DNA from: Monarcha castaneiventris obscurior
Taxonomy: Eukaryota > Chordata > Aves > Passeriformes > Monarchidae
DNA: 64,000 bases
NCBI GenBank assembly: GCA_026261815.1
Contig: JAMPIT010000258.1
Coordinates: forward strand, 10,407,501 to 10,471,500
Direction of reading: 5' to 3'
Shown: positions 20,944-35,600 of the stretch, piece after piece
Layout of the letters: each line of letters opens with the position of its first letter
Numbering within the stretch: position 1 is the first letter of the stretch
Position numbers and translations under genes: made by a program
The notes under the pieces: generated by a model
Databases searched by the model: none
What the model was told of the DNA's origin: nothing
Seen by the model: only the letters and a program-made list of their open reading frames with translations

Positions 20944-22243
20944 CCAGTCTTAATTAAATCAATGCCATCACAAGCCTGCATGGGGGTACTTCCCCCAGTG
21001 GGCAGGGAGGAGCCCAGCAAAGACACCAAAGGCTCTTCCCTCCCCTTCTCCTTCTGGACGCAGCTGCCCACTCTGCCATCTCAGCTCACTGCAGCCCATG
21101 GATACAGCCCATCACCCATCCCTGCCCTAGGGCTCCCGCGGCAGCTGGTTAAAGCACCGAGACAGAGAGAGGGTGGGTGTCAACTCTTCCCCAGCCCAAC
21201 CAGATCCACACCAAGCATCCCACTGCCAGCATGGCTGGGACTCAACAGATGATGGTCCCAAGTCCAGGCTGACACCCAGGAGCTGCAAAAGGAGTGTTGC
21301 CTGGTGAGAGCCATGGAAATCCAGTCCCATGGACTCCTCAAGAAGGAAAAACAAACCAGGAGATACTTCAAAGGTGTACCTGCCACAGCGTATCTGCTGG
21401 AAACCTCACAGAGCATCTTGACAGGAGGCATGTCCCTGGGGGAACAGGGACTGCCTGGCTGGGAGGCCAGAGCAGTGGGGATGGGACATGGGAAGGGTAA
21501 AGGGAAGGAGAGCCTCCCAGTATGTCTTCTGCAGCCCAGAAGTGGCAGGATTTTTGAGTTGCTCCCAGATGACAAGGGAAACAGCAGCCACAACAAGAAG
21601 GTGGGCAGGACTTGCCCCTGAACAAGCTCCTTGGCTAGAGGCACACCAGGCAGGAGAGGCTCCTGAGGGGTGCATCCCACACCAGTCTGTAAGCAGCACT
21701 CAGTGCCATGTTCTGGGAGCTGCCTCTGCCTGCAGCCTGGTCCCAAACCATTCTATGCAGTTTGCTCCTCTGCCCCATGCCTGGGTCACTGCCTGCCCCT
21801 CCTGCACAACCCCTCGAAGGAGTCAGGTCCGAAGTCAGAGCCCCCCGCAAGTCAGTGGGTGCAGTCAGTCTAGGGGAGCCACACGAGCCCTGCTCTGAGC
21901 ATTCCTTGCCCATGCCAGGGCCATGCTCCCACTTCAGTTCAGAGCAAGGCAGGCTGCAATCCTTGGGCTCTGTCAGATGCAGTGCCAGGGCCATGAGCCC
22001 AAGCCACATCCCTCTGGGATCCCCCTCCACTGACCCCAGCACTGGCTGACTGTGTGCCAGTGCCTCGACACCCAGGTACTGGGACAGTGCCTGAGGGTGC
22101 AGTCCAGCCTGCTCCAGGCTAGGAGAGCACGGGAGCCACTTTCCACATGTAGGCATTCATTCCCTTGGCAATCTCCCTTCTGCCCACACTCTTCAGGTGG
22201 ATGAGACCACCCTGCTGCCCTCACACTTGGCCACGTTGCTCAG

Positions 22244-23519
22244 TTTATTCCAGCTCCTCTGAAATACGTATACAAATCAAATGTGCAAATAGTGCATCTT
22301 GGGACCAAGACGGCAAAGGAAGGATGTGCTCCTGAGAGCAGGAGGAGCAGCAGTGCCAGAGCAGCACAGGAGGAGCTTGGAAATGGAGTGAGCAGGGGCC
22401 GAGCAGAGGGTGAGAGTTCCCATCAGGTTCCATCATCACTGAGGTCACACGTCGCTTAAATAGGGAACATGATCGAGTCTGGAACGTAAAACAAACATCT
22501 TCAGCAGTCTGCTCTCAAACTGTAAAGCCTGAGATCTCCGCTCAAGATCTGACCTCCTTCCAAAGAATAAATTACTCCCCTCCCACACAAAACCAAAGCG
22601 AGATGCTGTCCAGAAACAGTGACACCAGTCTGCACGGACTCCACGGTGGCCCTGCACAGCAGGCACAAACCAAGAGGCCTGAAAGCCTTGAGCACAACGG
22701 GGCAGGCTCCTCTGCATCGTGACAAGCAGGAAGGTGAGGAGGGTCTGCTGTAGGTGGAGAAAGCCACCAGCTCCCTGCTCCACCTTGGGGTCAGGGCAGA
22801 GGCAGAGCAAATGGCTATGAAAAACACAGCTAAGTCAGTGGCTGCTGCTGTTGCTGCCTCTGTGGAGGAAGTGAGGAAAAATGCAGAAAAACAAACCCAT
22901 GCTCATCTCCATCCAGAAGCTCCAAGTGGAGAATGAGAGGCAGCCATTATTCTCCCTTCGAACTGTAGCAGCACCAATGACACCGAAGTTTTGGATGGAT
23001 TTGTTTTCCTGGGGAAGGGTCTGAGGCCGTTGACAATGCAGATGGAGTGTGAAGAGGCCAGGTTTTTCGCAGGGCTGTGCACAAGCAGACTTTGCCTTGT
23101 ACCTTGGTATTTCTAGTATGGTTCCAGCAGAGTCTTTTAAAAAATAATACTTTATACATTCAGGCATTGCTGCCTTGGGGCAGCATCACCTCCCATTTGG
23201 CACAAATCATTTTATTCACAAACCTTTCTTCTCTCTCCTGAGTCTTTCCTGTCTAATTCAGGATGCAGAAGATCTGTCTGCGATGCAGAGTTCAAGAACT
23301 GTCCACTCAGCCCCTTGCCCACCTCCTGCCAGCTCTAGGCCTGGAGGTGGCAGTTGTAACCCTCATGCAGACTGGCAATGCAAGAGGGTCTTCCCAGAGC
23401 ACCTGGGCATCTCTGTGTGTCTTCAGTGAGGTGGGATTCTTGCAGGGGGCTGCCAGTGCCTGCTCCCAGAGCTGCAGCGTGTCTTCATCTCCTCCCTTGG
23501 AGGCAGTGGCTGCAGCCAC
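22244..23519 (-). other. ST3GAL3: ST3GAL3 3' UTR (end uncertain)
   Basis: Sequence downstream of the ST3GAL3 stop codon. Minus-strand AATAAA signals lie at 23211-23216 (about 0.3 kb of UTR), 22244-22249 (about 1.3 kb, followed by a GTGTGAGG-type GU-rich stretch) and, further on, at 20720-20725 and 19381-19386. I use 22244 as a middle estimate because of its downstream element. The region has no conserved coding pattern; the 121-codon minus-strand ORF at 22445-22810 is attributed to chance. Confidence 0.45.
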
Positions 23520-23609
23520 TCAGATCCCACTGGTTAGGTCAGTGATGACTCGGGCTTTCACCAGCTTCCTCAGAAACTCCTTCTCCCGCTGGATGTTGTG
23601 CGTCCAGGA
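23520..23609 (-). CDS. ST3GAL3: ST3GAL3 last coding exon
   Basis: Entered through TTTTCTTCCAG, it encodes 29 residues from SWTHNIQREKEFLRK to TSGI and the TGA at 23520-23522. It carries sialylmotif VS (H-x4-E in HNIQRE). The human protein ends LSSGI, so there is a single S-to-T difference near the end. Confidence 0.97.
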   Translation of the reverse strand, partial: SWTHNIQREKEFLRKLVKARVITDLTSGI

Positions 23610-26600
23610 CTGGAAGAAAATGAGAGAGACGGGAGGTCAGCAACTGGCCTGGCCAAGCATGCTCCTGTCCCTCATGCTTGGAGACTCTGCCAAGGACACA
23701 GACCCTGCTGTAGATCAGAAGAGCCCTTGCACACCAAGGACCTTTTCTCATGTAAAGCTGACACAGTCAGCAGGGTCAGACCCGTGTACCTGAGGAGTTT
23801 CCCCACGGGCTGGGTGAAGTGTTTTGGCATGATGAGATCTGGGCAATCCAGGTCCCTTAGGCAGATGTGCCCTCCCAAGCTACTGCACACGAGAGCCCAA
23901 CAGCACAGCACTGGTGATGGGATATCCCAGGGAACAGAGCTGGCAGAGGACACAATGGCAGGATTTGTACCCACCACACACAGCTCCCTGCCAGGCCATG
24001 GCAATGCATGGGGGTGCGTGCAGCTGAAAAACTCCAAAACCATCCCCATCAAAGCCAACTCTTGCCTCTGCTAGCTCTATCAAAAGAAAATCACATGCTA
24101 AAGGTTACACTAATACAATGTGAAGGGTGAAATGGCCACATCTCCCAGCAGGCACTTCAGAGCAGTGATTGCTATAGCTGGTGTCAGCACACCCAGATGT
24201 GCTCCCTGCAGCAGGCTTGAGCTGGGATCACAGCATCTGCCATCACTCCCCTGTGCTGGGACTATTGAAGCACTTAATGAAAGCAAGAAGCGGTTTGTCA
24301 CACCATGGAGCCCAAGGCAGAACAGGGAAAAGCAACTTTCCCCAAAATCTCCCAGCAGGACAAGAATCACAGTACATGGTTTCAGCACAGTGCTCTGGTC
24401 AGCAGGTAATCTGAGCTCTAGATACAATCTGGACCATGACAAAATCACTCTACAGGAGCTTCCCTGAAATGGCCTCAATCCAACAAAGCACCCAGCCCCA
24501 TGAGCCTGCTGAGGGCATTGTCATGGGTGTCGAAATCCAGTTTACCCACTGCAAAACCATGGGCACCTGCCTGCAAAGCTCTGGTTGCACACATCATGCA
24601 CAAGATGCCTGTGGCTCTCCTGTCATCCTGCTTGTCCTGCCCTGTCCTGTCCGGGACAAGCAGCTCTCAGCCATGACTGCTGTGTGGCACTGACAGCCCC
24701 AGGCATGATGTGCATGCAGGGGGCTGACAAGAGGTCCACGGCACTGAAGGTCCCTCTCCAGATCTTCAGCACATTTCAGAAATATCTTTCTTGCTGCTAC
24801 TGTGCATTTACAAGTCACTTCCCTCCCCTCAATGCACAGGAATGACAACAGTTAGAGCTGCTAAAGAAACTTCGGGTAGGTGTTACAACCTGTGCTCAAA
24901 AGAAGTCTTTGCCTTCCTCTGCTTCCAGTGACACTGTTACCTGAACGCTGCAAAATCTACACCACTACCGGGAACAGGACCACACATGGAGAGCTGCTTT
25001 GGTGCTCTTTGGGACTCTGGAAATGCGTAAGGCCCCATCACTAAACCGAAAAGATGCTGCCCAGAAAAAACTCAGCGCTTGTCTTCAGCTAAAAAGCAGA
25101 AACTGAAAAGTGGCACTGGGAATAAGGCTTGCAAAGGCTTGTAGAAAGAAAAAAGCATCAGTTCCAGAAAGCAGCAGTGGGAACGATGGTGGCACAGAGA
25201 GAGCTGGGAGAACAGGGCTGAGTGTGCCTTGGAGCCAGAGAGCCAGGATCCCCCAGTGTGCTGGAAACAGTCCCACATGTGGCATGTCAGCTGGGGGCCC
25301 TGGGCTTGGCGCCTGCCGTGCAGCAGCATCACTTCTGCCAACACAGCCCCTCGCTAGGAAGGCTCAGCCCCGGCAGAGGCAGCCGAGCGTGCGGGTGAGC
25401 TCCTGCCCACAGGCAGCCAGCACCTGCCTGCTGGCACACAGGCCACGCTGGGACACCAAGCCTCAGTGCATTCCCTTGCATCTGGCTGGGCTTGTTGTTC
25501 AAACCTGCCTGGAGCACCAGGAGCCTGATACCTCACAGGGCAATCTGAGCCCTCCTCCGTGCCTTTCAGCCTCATCACACAGTATGAGAAGCCAACTGGT
25601 TTCGGCCAGGACAACCTGTTCATGTTTCTTGTACAGATGAACTGGGGAGGCAGCCACTTGTAGGAAAACTCAAACCACCTGAAACATCGCCTCGGGCCAA
25701 GTGCAAGTGCCTTATCTGATTGCAAGAGGAAATCTGCCTTGTGAAAAGTACAAGTGGAACAGGAATTTAAGTCCAGGAGGTAGATAATAAAACTTTGGGT
25801 GATACAATTGCTGTGTCTCACATTACAGCTAGGTCTGGCTCCAGCACTCACTGAAAAGCTGCTGGCAAGACCTACTGCCCTGTGGTTGTTCAGCATCCAG
25901 GCTGCTTCATACCCCAGGCACTGCCACTAACTCCTTTTTACAAGCAGGAAGTCACACAAGAGGCAATTCAGCCTCCCACCTGATCCACAGATCTTAGTGA
26001 TGTCCGCACCAGTACTCTAATGTTTTGTGGCTAATGTAAGCCCACAGAGAAAGAGGTTCCCTGGTGAGAACAGGCTTTCATCCCTCCCAAAGAGCACTAT
26101 CAGGGCGCTCAGTGCGGTGCTGCTCCCCCATTGCCCGACAGCAGCATGGGCAGGAGGGATGAGGCATGTCTTCAACACCAGCTCCGGTTACTGATTACAG
26201 GAGAGGGACTCACTCACCCCACTGACAGACAGGGCTGATCAGACGAAGGAAGCTGCATTCCAGCACTAGCAGCAGCCGTGGGGACAAGAGCCAGAGCAGT
26301 TTTCTCAAAACTGACAGGAAGGCAGGCACCTCAGTCCCATTGCTCCAACAGGAAAAGGCAACAAAATACACCCTAAACCCCAGAAGGTTTCGGGGTGTAT
26401 ACACCTGAAATAGCACCCTGAATATACACCTTAAATAGCACACAATACCAGCAGAAAACTCCAGCTCTTTTCTTGTCAATCTGCACCTCAAAGACAGCGA
26501 TGGAGCAGTTTGGAGCACTCACTGCCACCTCCACCTTCCCATGCCTGCACATCATCACCACTGCTGCGACCTGGTAGACTGGCTCTGCCCTCTCCCTCCT

Positions 26601-29600
26601 CTGCTGCTCGCATCCAATGTAGCTTCCACTTGTGGAATCAAACAGGCTGCTTGCCTGAGCCTGTGGTTGGAGTAATGAACTTTGAGAGCTCCAACAGGAA
26701 CATCCCAGGATGCTCCAGACCCCTTCTTGTTCTCTGGGGATCAGGCTAGGATTTCCTGTGCTTTGGGTCTCTCTCTGAGTAGTGGATGTTTGCTCTTTGC
26801 AGTGAAGAGAGAAGCAGAGAGAGCAGAGTTACTCTGCAAGCACATGCACTGTTACGACTGTTCATCCCAGGGAGGTGGCAGTGGCTCTGAGTGCTTGGTC
26901 ACAGTTATTAGATGAAAATTTATCATCAGTTAAAGCCACCTTTCAGGGCTATGCAAATGCAGCAGCCCCAAACCACCTATCCTTTTTATCTTGACAATTC
27001 CACAAAGAAGCACAAAACATCATCTGTCGCTTCAAGAGAAGCCAAGTAGAATATTTTAAGCCTAAGCAAATGTTTCAGAGACCAGCCCAGGAGGAAGGTA
27101 AGCTCCCCGTCTGTAATCAATTACAATTGGGGAATGCTTCAGCTTCAGACCACATTAGTCTTACCAAGCATGCTGCAATTAAAACACAGGAAGGCTAAAT
27201 TAGAGAGAGTGAAGTCAATGAGGAATGCATTCACGAAAAAACAGCAAGTTGTAAGGAAGGAGTTTTCTCAGTTATGTTACATCCTCTGTATTTCTGCAAG
27301 TCGGCAGCACCTCTCCCAGAAAACCTGCACAGGAACCACAGCAGAGCAAGGAGTGCTACTTCACTGACAACAGTCAGGTTCCAGTCTCCACCAGTGCTAA
27401 TTTACCTTTGTCTTTAACCTTCACTGCCTTGTCTCCAGAGCTGCTTAATTTTCATGATCAGACTGCCCCACTCTGCTTGAACCCCCTTGGGATTCACGTG
27501 CACTGAAACAAAAGGGATGGCTGGGCACCCTCATCTTCACGTCTTCAGGGGATTTACTCACAGCTCCTTTATGCCCAGTCATTCTGACATCAACTTTAAA
27601 TTTCAAGCAGCTGTTTTTGCTCCTGCTTACTCTTAATACACACACACACAGAGAAACTGTATCTCTTTTCAGTTTTCATTTTACCTGGTTAAACAAGCCA
27701 TGTCTTTCTTCTACCAAAACAGGCTGTTCATTTACACCATGAAAACTGGGAAATCTCCCAGAATTATAGTAGCTCCCTCTGTCCCTATTTACTCCAGATT
27801 TACTTCTCATGAACCAGAAGGAAAGCTCACCAGTGCCTCATGCAGAGGCAATTCCCTCACTCTACAAGAAGTCCTTTCCTCTAGTCTTTCCAGAGCTGTA
27901 TTTGGTTTTTTCTTTTTTTTCCCCCAGTAAGAGTCTGGCAGACTGAATTATCCTGTGATTTATTTGTACCTATCTAAGCACCTTCCTTCTCTGCCATTGC
28001 CAAATGATGCTATCCCAGATTAGAGCCAAAATGTCTGTTATTGCCCCAAACAGCATGACCTTCCATTCATACTCTTAGGTTTCATGCCACCCAGTTCTCT
28101 CCTGTTCTCAAGCTGCTCAAGGCCTTCCTGGATGGTATTTTGATCCTCCCTTGTACTGACCACACCTGGTTTTGTCTCATCACAAATTCCGCTTGCACAC
28201 CATTGCCTTCTGTGCCAAAATCATTACAGCAAACACTAAACATGACCTCCTGCAGGGGAACTCCCAGCTGTCCATTCAGTGCTGCTTTTTGTGTTCTCCC
28301 TTAGAGAGACTATTCATGTACAGGTGTTGCACCAAACCGTGGCTTCTGAAGCTTAACTAATAATATCTCACATGGCACAGGATTGCACGCTTAACTGAAC
28401 TCCTGACAGACAGGACTGCTACACTTCCTCTGTCCCAAGAATGATTTTTAAAAAAATCAAATAAAGATACGAAATTAGTTTTTGTAACCTGCCTTTGGTA
28501 AATCCATGTTGTGTTTGCTTTCAGGATTTAATTATTCTTTCATTTAAACTCTGCTCTGAAGTTCTGAATAGTACCTCAGAGGTTAGTTTAAGAGTTCTGA
28601 ATTTGACAGGATTATTTTCCTTGGCTTGCTCCCGTTCCCCCCCAATAAAAAGAAGGGAAAAAGAGGTATTATGTCCACTACAAGCTAATCCTGTGGAACC
28701 TGATAGATTTATTGGGGACCTTCTCCTCTGGACTTGCAGCTTAATTGGCTCAAAGTGGAACAGAGATCTCTTGGGCTCTCACACCTACTGCATTAGCTTC
28801 AACAGCTTTTGCCTTTCAGTGCTGACCCAGTAATTTTCTTTTTCTGTGAACTTCTCACCATAAACCACTCCCCTACCCTCACATTCATCATATCACCCTG
28901 AGTGAGGTAATATATATATTCATGTGGTTCCTACCTTAATCCTTCTGTTTCCTTCATCTCCTTGGATGTCAGTCCTGATAATTCTTTCCTTGTTTCCTTA
29001 ATTAATTGTTTGTCAGTGACAATGTTCAGCATTTGCTAATTTTCCTTTGCAACATCTAATTGAACTTGACTTTTGCCAGCTTCTACTTTATTTCTGTCCC
29101 TTCCAGCCATCAGGAGTGAAGTCTTCCGATGCTCTTCCTCACTCCTGTATTACTTCTAACACCACTTTGAAGCAGTTCTTTACAAAGTTACATTTACTTT
29201 TCTGCCAGTTTCCTCCTTGCTGCAAATATGAATTGCAGATAATTATTGTACTTTCACAAACAAGATTTCAGGTCTACAATGAGTCCATGAGCTCTTCAGT
29301 GAACCTGCTTTTAGTAGCCCATTCTCCTAAGGGAGGCCTAAATTCAGAGAGGTCAGAGTCTGCACACATGTCCCAATTCCACTGAGCATCCTGCCAGCAC
29401 TGCTGAGTCTATACACAGCCCTGCTTATCAAGCTCCCTCCTTTTGGAAGCAAAATCTGAGTTATATCATCCCTTCTGTTGCCTTTCCATTTAATTTAACC
29501 ATGAAGGCACTTGATCAAATGCTCTTCCTAAAATGTCCCTCTGCAAGGTCTTCATACATGCTAAAAACAGCTGTGAAAGGCCCACAGCTCTTCTTGTGCC

Positions 29601-32600
29601 CTTCCAGCTGGTGGGAAGAGCTGTGCCAGCCACTGTGTCTGGGAATACCTGGGCTCTCCTCTTGACAGTCCTCCGTGACAATGCCATTTCTGGTGGCACC
29701 CAGCACCCCACAGACATCTGTGTTCGATGCTGGGGTCAGCAGCTGGGCTCTAGCACACCTCTGTAGGTCTTTTACTGCCTTCTCCTACAGAGATCTTGTC
29801 CAAACCCTAATTCTGGTTTTCTGCATTCTATGGCTGTACTTTCCTTGCTTCTTAGTGCACAACAATACCCTGAGGGTCACCATACTTCTGTCCTTCTGAA
29901 CAAGGCAATACCTGTGCTCTGGTCAGGGCTGCTATTCCAACAATCCTTTCGCAGATTTCTATTATATAGACACACAGTCCTTATGCCCAGGAACAGCATG
30001 TGAGGCCTTTGCTCAGCCCCAATGCTGTCAAACAGGTGGCTTTTAAACAAAGACAAAAATGTATAAACCTCATCAGTCATCACTGCCGGCCCCAAGAAAA
30101 AGCACTGCCCTTTCAGAGGTGCCCCTGCCCCAGCCCCTAACCTCCCCCTCCAAAGCTGACCTCCATTTCAGTCTGCACCACTCCTTGTACTGCAATCACA
30201 ATTCATCAGCCAGGCTCCAATAGCCATGTTTTCAGTCTATAAATCACCAGGCCAGACATCTGCCCGGCTTTCAAAGGAGTTTTGTTCTTCTTGTTGGCTA
30301 CCGCAAACTTTAAGGTACTTGGAGGCCTGAAGCAGCCCTTGCACCCCCTCCCAAGCAACTTGTGTTGATTTAAAATGCAAAAGGCGGCTTCACAGAGAGA
30401 GCCCAGATGATGATAAAGCACTATTGTTTGTGCCTTTATGGCTCAAGACTCCAAACTTGATGTTTGCGGATTATTCTGAGAGGTAGCTGCTGTCGGGGAG
30501 AGACAGAGACAAAGCTGTGTGTCACTGCATGCTGCAGGCCACCTCCCCTGGCCCTTGTGACAGCCCTTACACAGGCTGAATGAGAAGTGTTACAAGATGG
30601 TGTCCTCACATCCCACAGAGACCTGCTGGGGAAGGGGCCAGTGATCAGAAAGAAGCCATCAAAGGCTGCCACGCCACCTCCCCCTCAGGTCAGGCAAGGA
30701 GTCACTGAGGTGCTGAGCACAGCTGGATCAAAGGAGCTGACACCTCCAGCAGCAGTGCTGGTGCCTGACCTGCTTCTCCAGCAAAAAGGAGAGCCGCCAG
30801 CAGCTCCACTGTGGGACACAAATGCTGCAGACAGGATGCAGACCCTGGATGGGTAAGGGTGGCTTTTAACCATGAATTGCCCTTTTTACCAGCCATAAGC
30901 GTGTGAGGCAGTCTGCAGCCAGCTGCTGAGAAGACAGCCCAGGATGTTCCCTGTGTGGCATCTGAGGTAACTCCTTGCTCACATTCTTGCTCCTGCAAGA
31001 AATGACCAAGGGATAGAAGCTCACTTCTGGATCATGAGGCTTGGGAAGGCTGTGTGCTTGGGCAGAGCACATGGAGGAGGGATGCTGGGAGCCAGTCTTG
31101 TGCTTTGTTCCCATGATTTAGCACAGCCCCCTGCTCTCTCAGTTTCATAAGCTCCTTATGGATCTGTTTTTACTATTCTAAACAGTCACTTTCCCATCCT
31201 TAAATATTTTCTATTTCACTCTATTTTAAAATTATTCCTTTTCCTCACCACCATTTCCATGTTTCCTTCGCTATGTTCCCAGTGGGTCTGACACTTCTAC
31301 ATTAATAGAAGACAGTGACCTATGATAAAAATACATTTTTATGGAGTGCTTGGGCAGGAAGCATTACAGGACCTGAGCAAGACATAAAAATACAATAAAG
31401 TATATGAAAATCCAGATCCAATGGATTCATTGCCACAAAAACAGAAACAAGTGAGCAGACGCCTTGGCAAAGACTCAATTTTTTGTACAGCATTCATGGA
31501 ATCAGGCAAGGGACAAAAGCTGTTGCAAAGTTATTTGGAATAGGGAAAACAGTAACTGAACAGAGATAACACACTTGGACATTCTATATTTTTTAAGCTA
31601 AAACAAAGAGATAGGATAAGAGATGAAAAATCACCTGTGCGAGTTTATACAACCGCACTGGGTCTGTTGGGCAGTGGAGTCCCAGTAACAGATCAGAGAA
31701 CAAAGCTTGTCTTGACACCACCCAGAAATCTTCTGCTGAAGTGCAGGCCAGGAGTCTGCACCCCAGCCATGATGGGAAGAAGCTGAGAGACAAGGGAAGA
31801 AAGTGCTGGACAGCAGAACTGGCTTTGAGGTATGGTTTTAATTGCACAGATCTTGCAGCTCACACCCGAAACTGCAAGCACCGCCCCAGAGTGCTTGCAG
31901 CTCTCCAGAGCACACTGAGGAACAGAAAAGGGCCTCTCCACCAGCTTTGCCTGGACATACCCTGGCCAGAGTACACTGAGCTACCCAGGAGAGAGGGTAA
32001 AGAAGCTATCCAGTACTTAATTGGAGAAATTGACTCTCAGGAGCATTCACAAGCACAGGAGAATCCATACATGCTTGCAGCCATACTACTGAACAGAGTC
32101 CCAAGACCACACTCTTCCCCTTGACCAGTAACAGTGACCAAGCTCCAGAGCATCTGTCTCCTTGCAGAGCCTTTTCCTCTGGGGCAGGAAATGCCTGCCC
32201 AGCCCTCTGGAGTTGGAGATCCTGGAAGACTCAGTGTAGGCAGCTGCCTTCTGTGGTAGCAATTGCAGCACAATCTTGGACCTTGAGAGCTTTTACTCCT
32301 GCAGGGAAAGCAAAGGCTGAGCTAAACGATGGACTGGGTATGCCTGTTTCTCCTTTTGGAAATTCAGCTGCCAGTGCCACAGAGCAATAGGAAAAATCAG
32401 ATTCATTTCCACAGAGATTTTATCACCTCAGTCTTGGCATGGGAGAGGCATCTCCGCCCAGCTGTGAGCAGGCGAGTGCATTTTGCTGGCTTTTTTTATG
32501 TAATCAGAACAAATTCCTTGGAGATGAGTCACAGGGTTTCAAGGGTGTCCAGAGAGATGTCAAGCAGCCTCAAGTGTAAATCAGTGACACACCTTGCTGA

Positions 32601-35600
32601 GAGGATGACTGCTCGCCAGCAGGCCCATTTCCCTGCAGATACTAGGCAAGGGAAGGGGCTTGAGGGATGACACCCGACAGGCTCCTACAATCCACACACG
32701 CACACGTGTGGCATCTCCAGACCCAGGACACTGCTGGTGTTTACATTTCCTCTGTAAAGACAGTGATGTTTTCAGGGTGGAGCTGGAGTGCTTCCCTGCA
32801 GCTGCTCTCTAGGCTTAAACACTGAAGACTTTCAGACATTCAGGCTGGAGGAGCTTGGCAGTCAGTGAAGAGATTTGAAATTCAGAAACAGAGGTTCTTC
32901 CCCACCAAAGCCTGGTCAAACTGCTGGGGTTCCTGCCTGGGATGTTCCTTGTGGTGGAACAGCTGCATCCCATCGCAGTTGTTTCAGTGCTATGATGATG
33001 CTACATTAAGCAAACCTATTCCATTCCCCTGCCCAGGAATGGACACTCCAGCCTTCCTGGGTCTGCAGGCCAGAGGACAAAGATGATACTTGCATAATTT
33101 CAAGGCATAGCCTGATTTAGTGGCTCCTTTAGAGGCTGAAATGTAGAGGAGGACCAGGAAGAACTAGGCCTGGACACAATCCCAGAGGTCAAAAGTAACA
33201 CTGAGAATAATGCTGTGGATACTTTTGGCCCTTTGGGTGTCAGAGCAGATGGAACAGACAGAAACCTTGGTGGAGCTTGGTTCTGGGTCAGTCTTCTTTC
33301 ACTAATGCCAAGGGCAAAGTTTGACACAAGGTACCAGTGCGGGCCAGCCTCCCAGTTTCCAAGCTGCATGCAGGTTTTTCATCAAGCAGGTGCTTCCAGT
33401 CTGGAGTGGGGCAAATCTCTATTTCTGCATTCTTTGAGGGCAACTGCAGAAGGCACAACCCAGCTATTATGCCCTTCACCTTTCAACTTCACCCTCAGAT
33501 GACTAACAATTACCAGCTACCATTAATATTAAATAGGAGAGAAAGAAATGTGATCCTCTCTCTGCTCTTCACATTCCACAATATCACAAACAATTTGTCA
33601 TATTGGGAGGGGCAGAGGCAGGAGGAGCATTAATTATTGATTCTTGGGAACAGATGGCTTTTCTTGTACCGGGGCAGTGAAATGTAAGAGGAGCCTGTGG
33701 GTGAGCATGTGAGGATTAGATGGGCAGACACGTATCAGATAACCAGCCTTCAAGTGGAACAGGAACCTTCCTCTTAGAACCAGCTCTGCTGGGCTGCAGA
33801 GCTCCCAACAACAGCCCTGGCTGCAGAAACAAATCCACTGACATCTGAATTACTGAGGCTTCACCAGAACCTTTCAACGCTCCCTCACCTCTGTACAGAA
33901 CATCCTGGACACGATGACTGATGCCTTCCAGACACCAGAGGCCTGGCAAATCAGGCACCAACTGCTCTCTCTAGGAGACTTTACTGGTTGCATTTCATGT
34001 GTTCATCTTCATCTAACTGTCCTGTGCCACACAATGTCTATTCCTGAGACCACATACAATGCCCAAGAGTGACCTCCTCTGGCCTTCCAATGGCCTTGGA
34101 TCCAATTTGGGGTGCTGGCCTCCAAAACCAGAGATCCAAGTTATGTGGACCTGTGACTTCAACCAGAGACTCTGTTATCCAACTCTTTGCCAACTTTTTC
34201 CATTGATTCATGTACGGATCAAGAGCAAGACGACTTAATTCTTGTCAGCTCCAGTGGTGTCCTCAAGGACTGAGACACATATCAGGTTCTGAAACAAGCT
34301 GGGCAAGGACACCTGCTGTGGGTGTCCCCATGTCCAAGAGCCGACCATGGGACTGACATCCTTATGAGACAGGAGGAACTACTGGGCAAGAGTGATCTTC
34401 CACCAAAGGCAGCTGATTCACCAGAGCGAAAACAGGGGCACCAAAAGCTTTTCCTGAAACTTTCATGAAGAGTCTCTGTACTCACTGCTGGATTCAGGCA
34501 TCTGCAGCCATTTGCACTCTGGTGTAGCCATCTCTTTACTGGAAGACCAAGGAACCAGCTGTACTGCCTCAGACCTGGGCCTGGGGAGCCCAGGGTCCTG
34601 TCTCTGGCAATGGTTATAAGCAGACGCCCAGAACTGGGCAAGCTGATGGTGATACCTCCTCTGTTACTGCAAAAGTTATATTCCTTAGCTATTTTCCATT
34701 CAGGGATTTCACAAGTCAGACATCACCGTAATTCAATTTACTTCTCTGGACAAACCCCTTAAACCCTCAAATAAGCACTAATTTTCCCAGCAAGCACTGA
34801 TTAAATCCATAGTTACTCCATTGACCAAGGCAGACTCTCTTGCTACCTCCGCAGGCCCAGAAGGTACCCCAGAACCACAATGTCCAGTCCCTTGGCATAT
34901 TGGGGACCTCCTCACAGCTTTTTTCTAAACTCTGTTTGTTTTCTTAGCCTCTGCTGAGAGCTTGTTCCAAAGTCTCATCACTCTGATAATCAGACACACT
35001 CTTCTCATTTCTCAAGCTGACTAATCACTGATTTATAATTCCTCTCAGTCTGCCTAGGGTCATGCAGTCTGCAACCTGTGAGAGTACTAAGACACGTACA
35101 GTCTTGTGATTTGGAAAAACACAACTTCACAGCTTCCCTCCTGGTCTGGATCAATGGTAAAATGCTTGAGGTGAAAAAATGCCAAGTGCCAGGAGACAGC
35201 TACTGCCCATGAACAACACAACTTTTCAGTGTGGAGTATGATAGAGCAAGTTTCCCTACTCAGTGAATACGGAGAAGCAATCTTAGGAAAACCTGGGCCA
35301 CATCTGTGCTGGAAAAGAATGAGCTTTCCCAAAAAAGCAGCAAACCTTCCCACTATAGAAGCTTTGACTAGTGTCCAAGTTTGCTCTAGTTTGGTACAGG
35401 AAATTGACAGACCTGAAGGCATCTATACTGCTGCATTATACCAATTTGAGAGCTTTTGTTCCTCCAAAAATGCTGTTTGTCTCACTGTGATAGTAGCAGA
35501 AAACGTGTTTACTGTGGACCTGTCTTTAGAGAGCAGCCTCCACAGAGCCCTGGTGTGTTTGCACACAGCTGTACACTCAGCTGAGCGCTCAGGTGCACAG

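Noticed and set aside
22445..22810. Minus-strand ORF of 121 codons next to ST3GAL3
   Set aside because: Lies beyond the ST3GAL3 stop codon in the probable 3' UTR, with no recognisable domain or splice link.
31741..32124. Plus-strand ORF of 127 codons
   Set aside because: Looks weakly protein-like, but has no known domain or splice context and sits in an intron.
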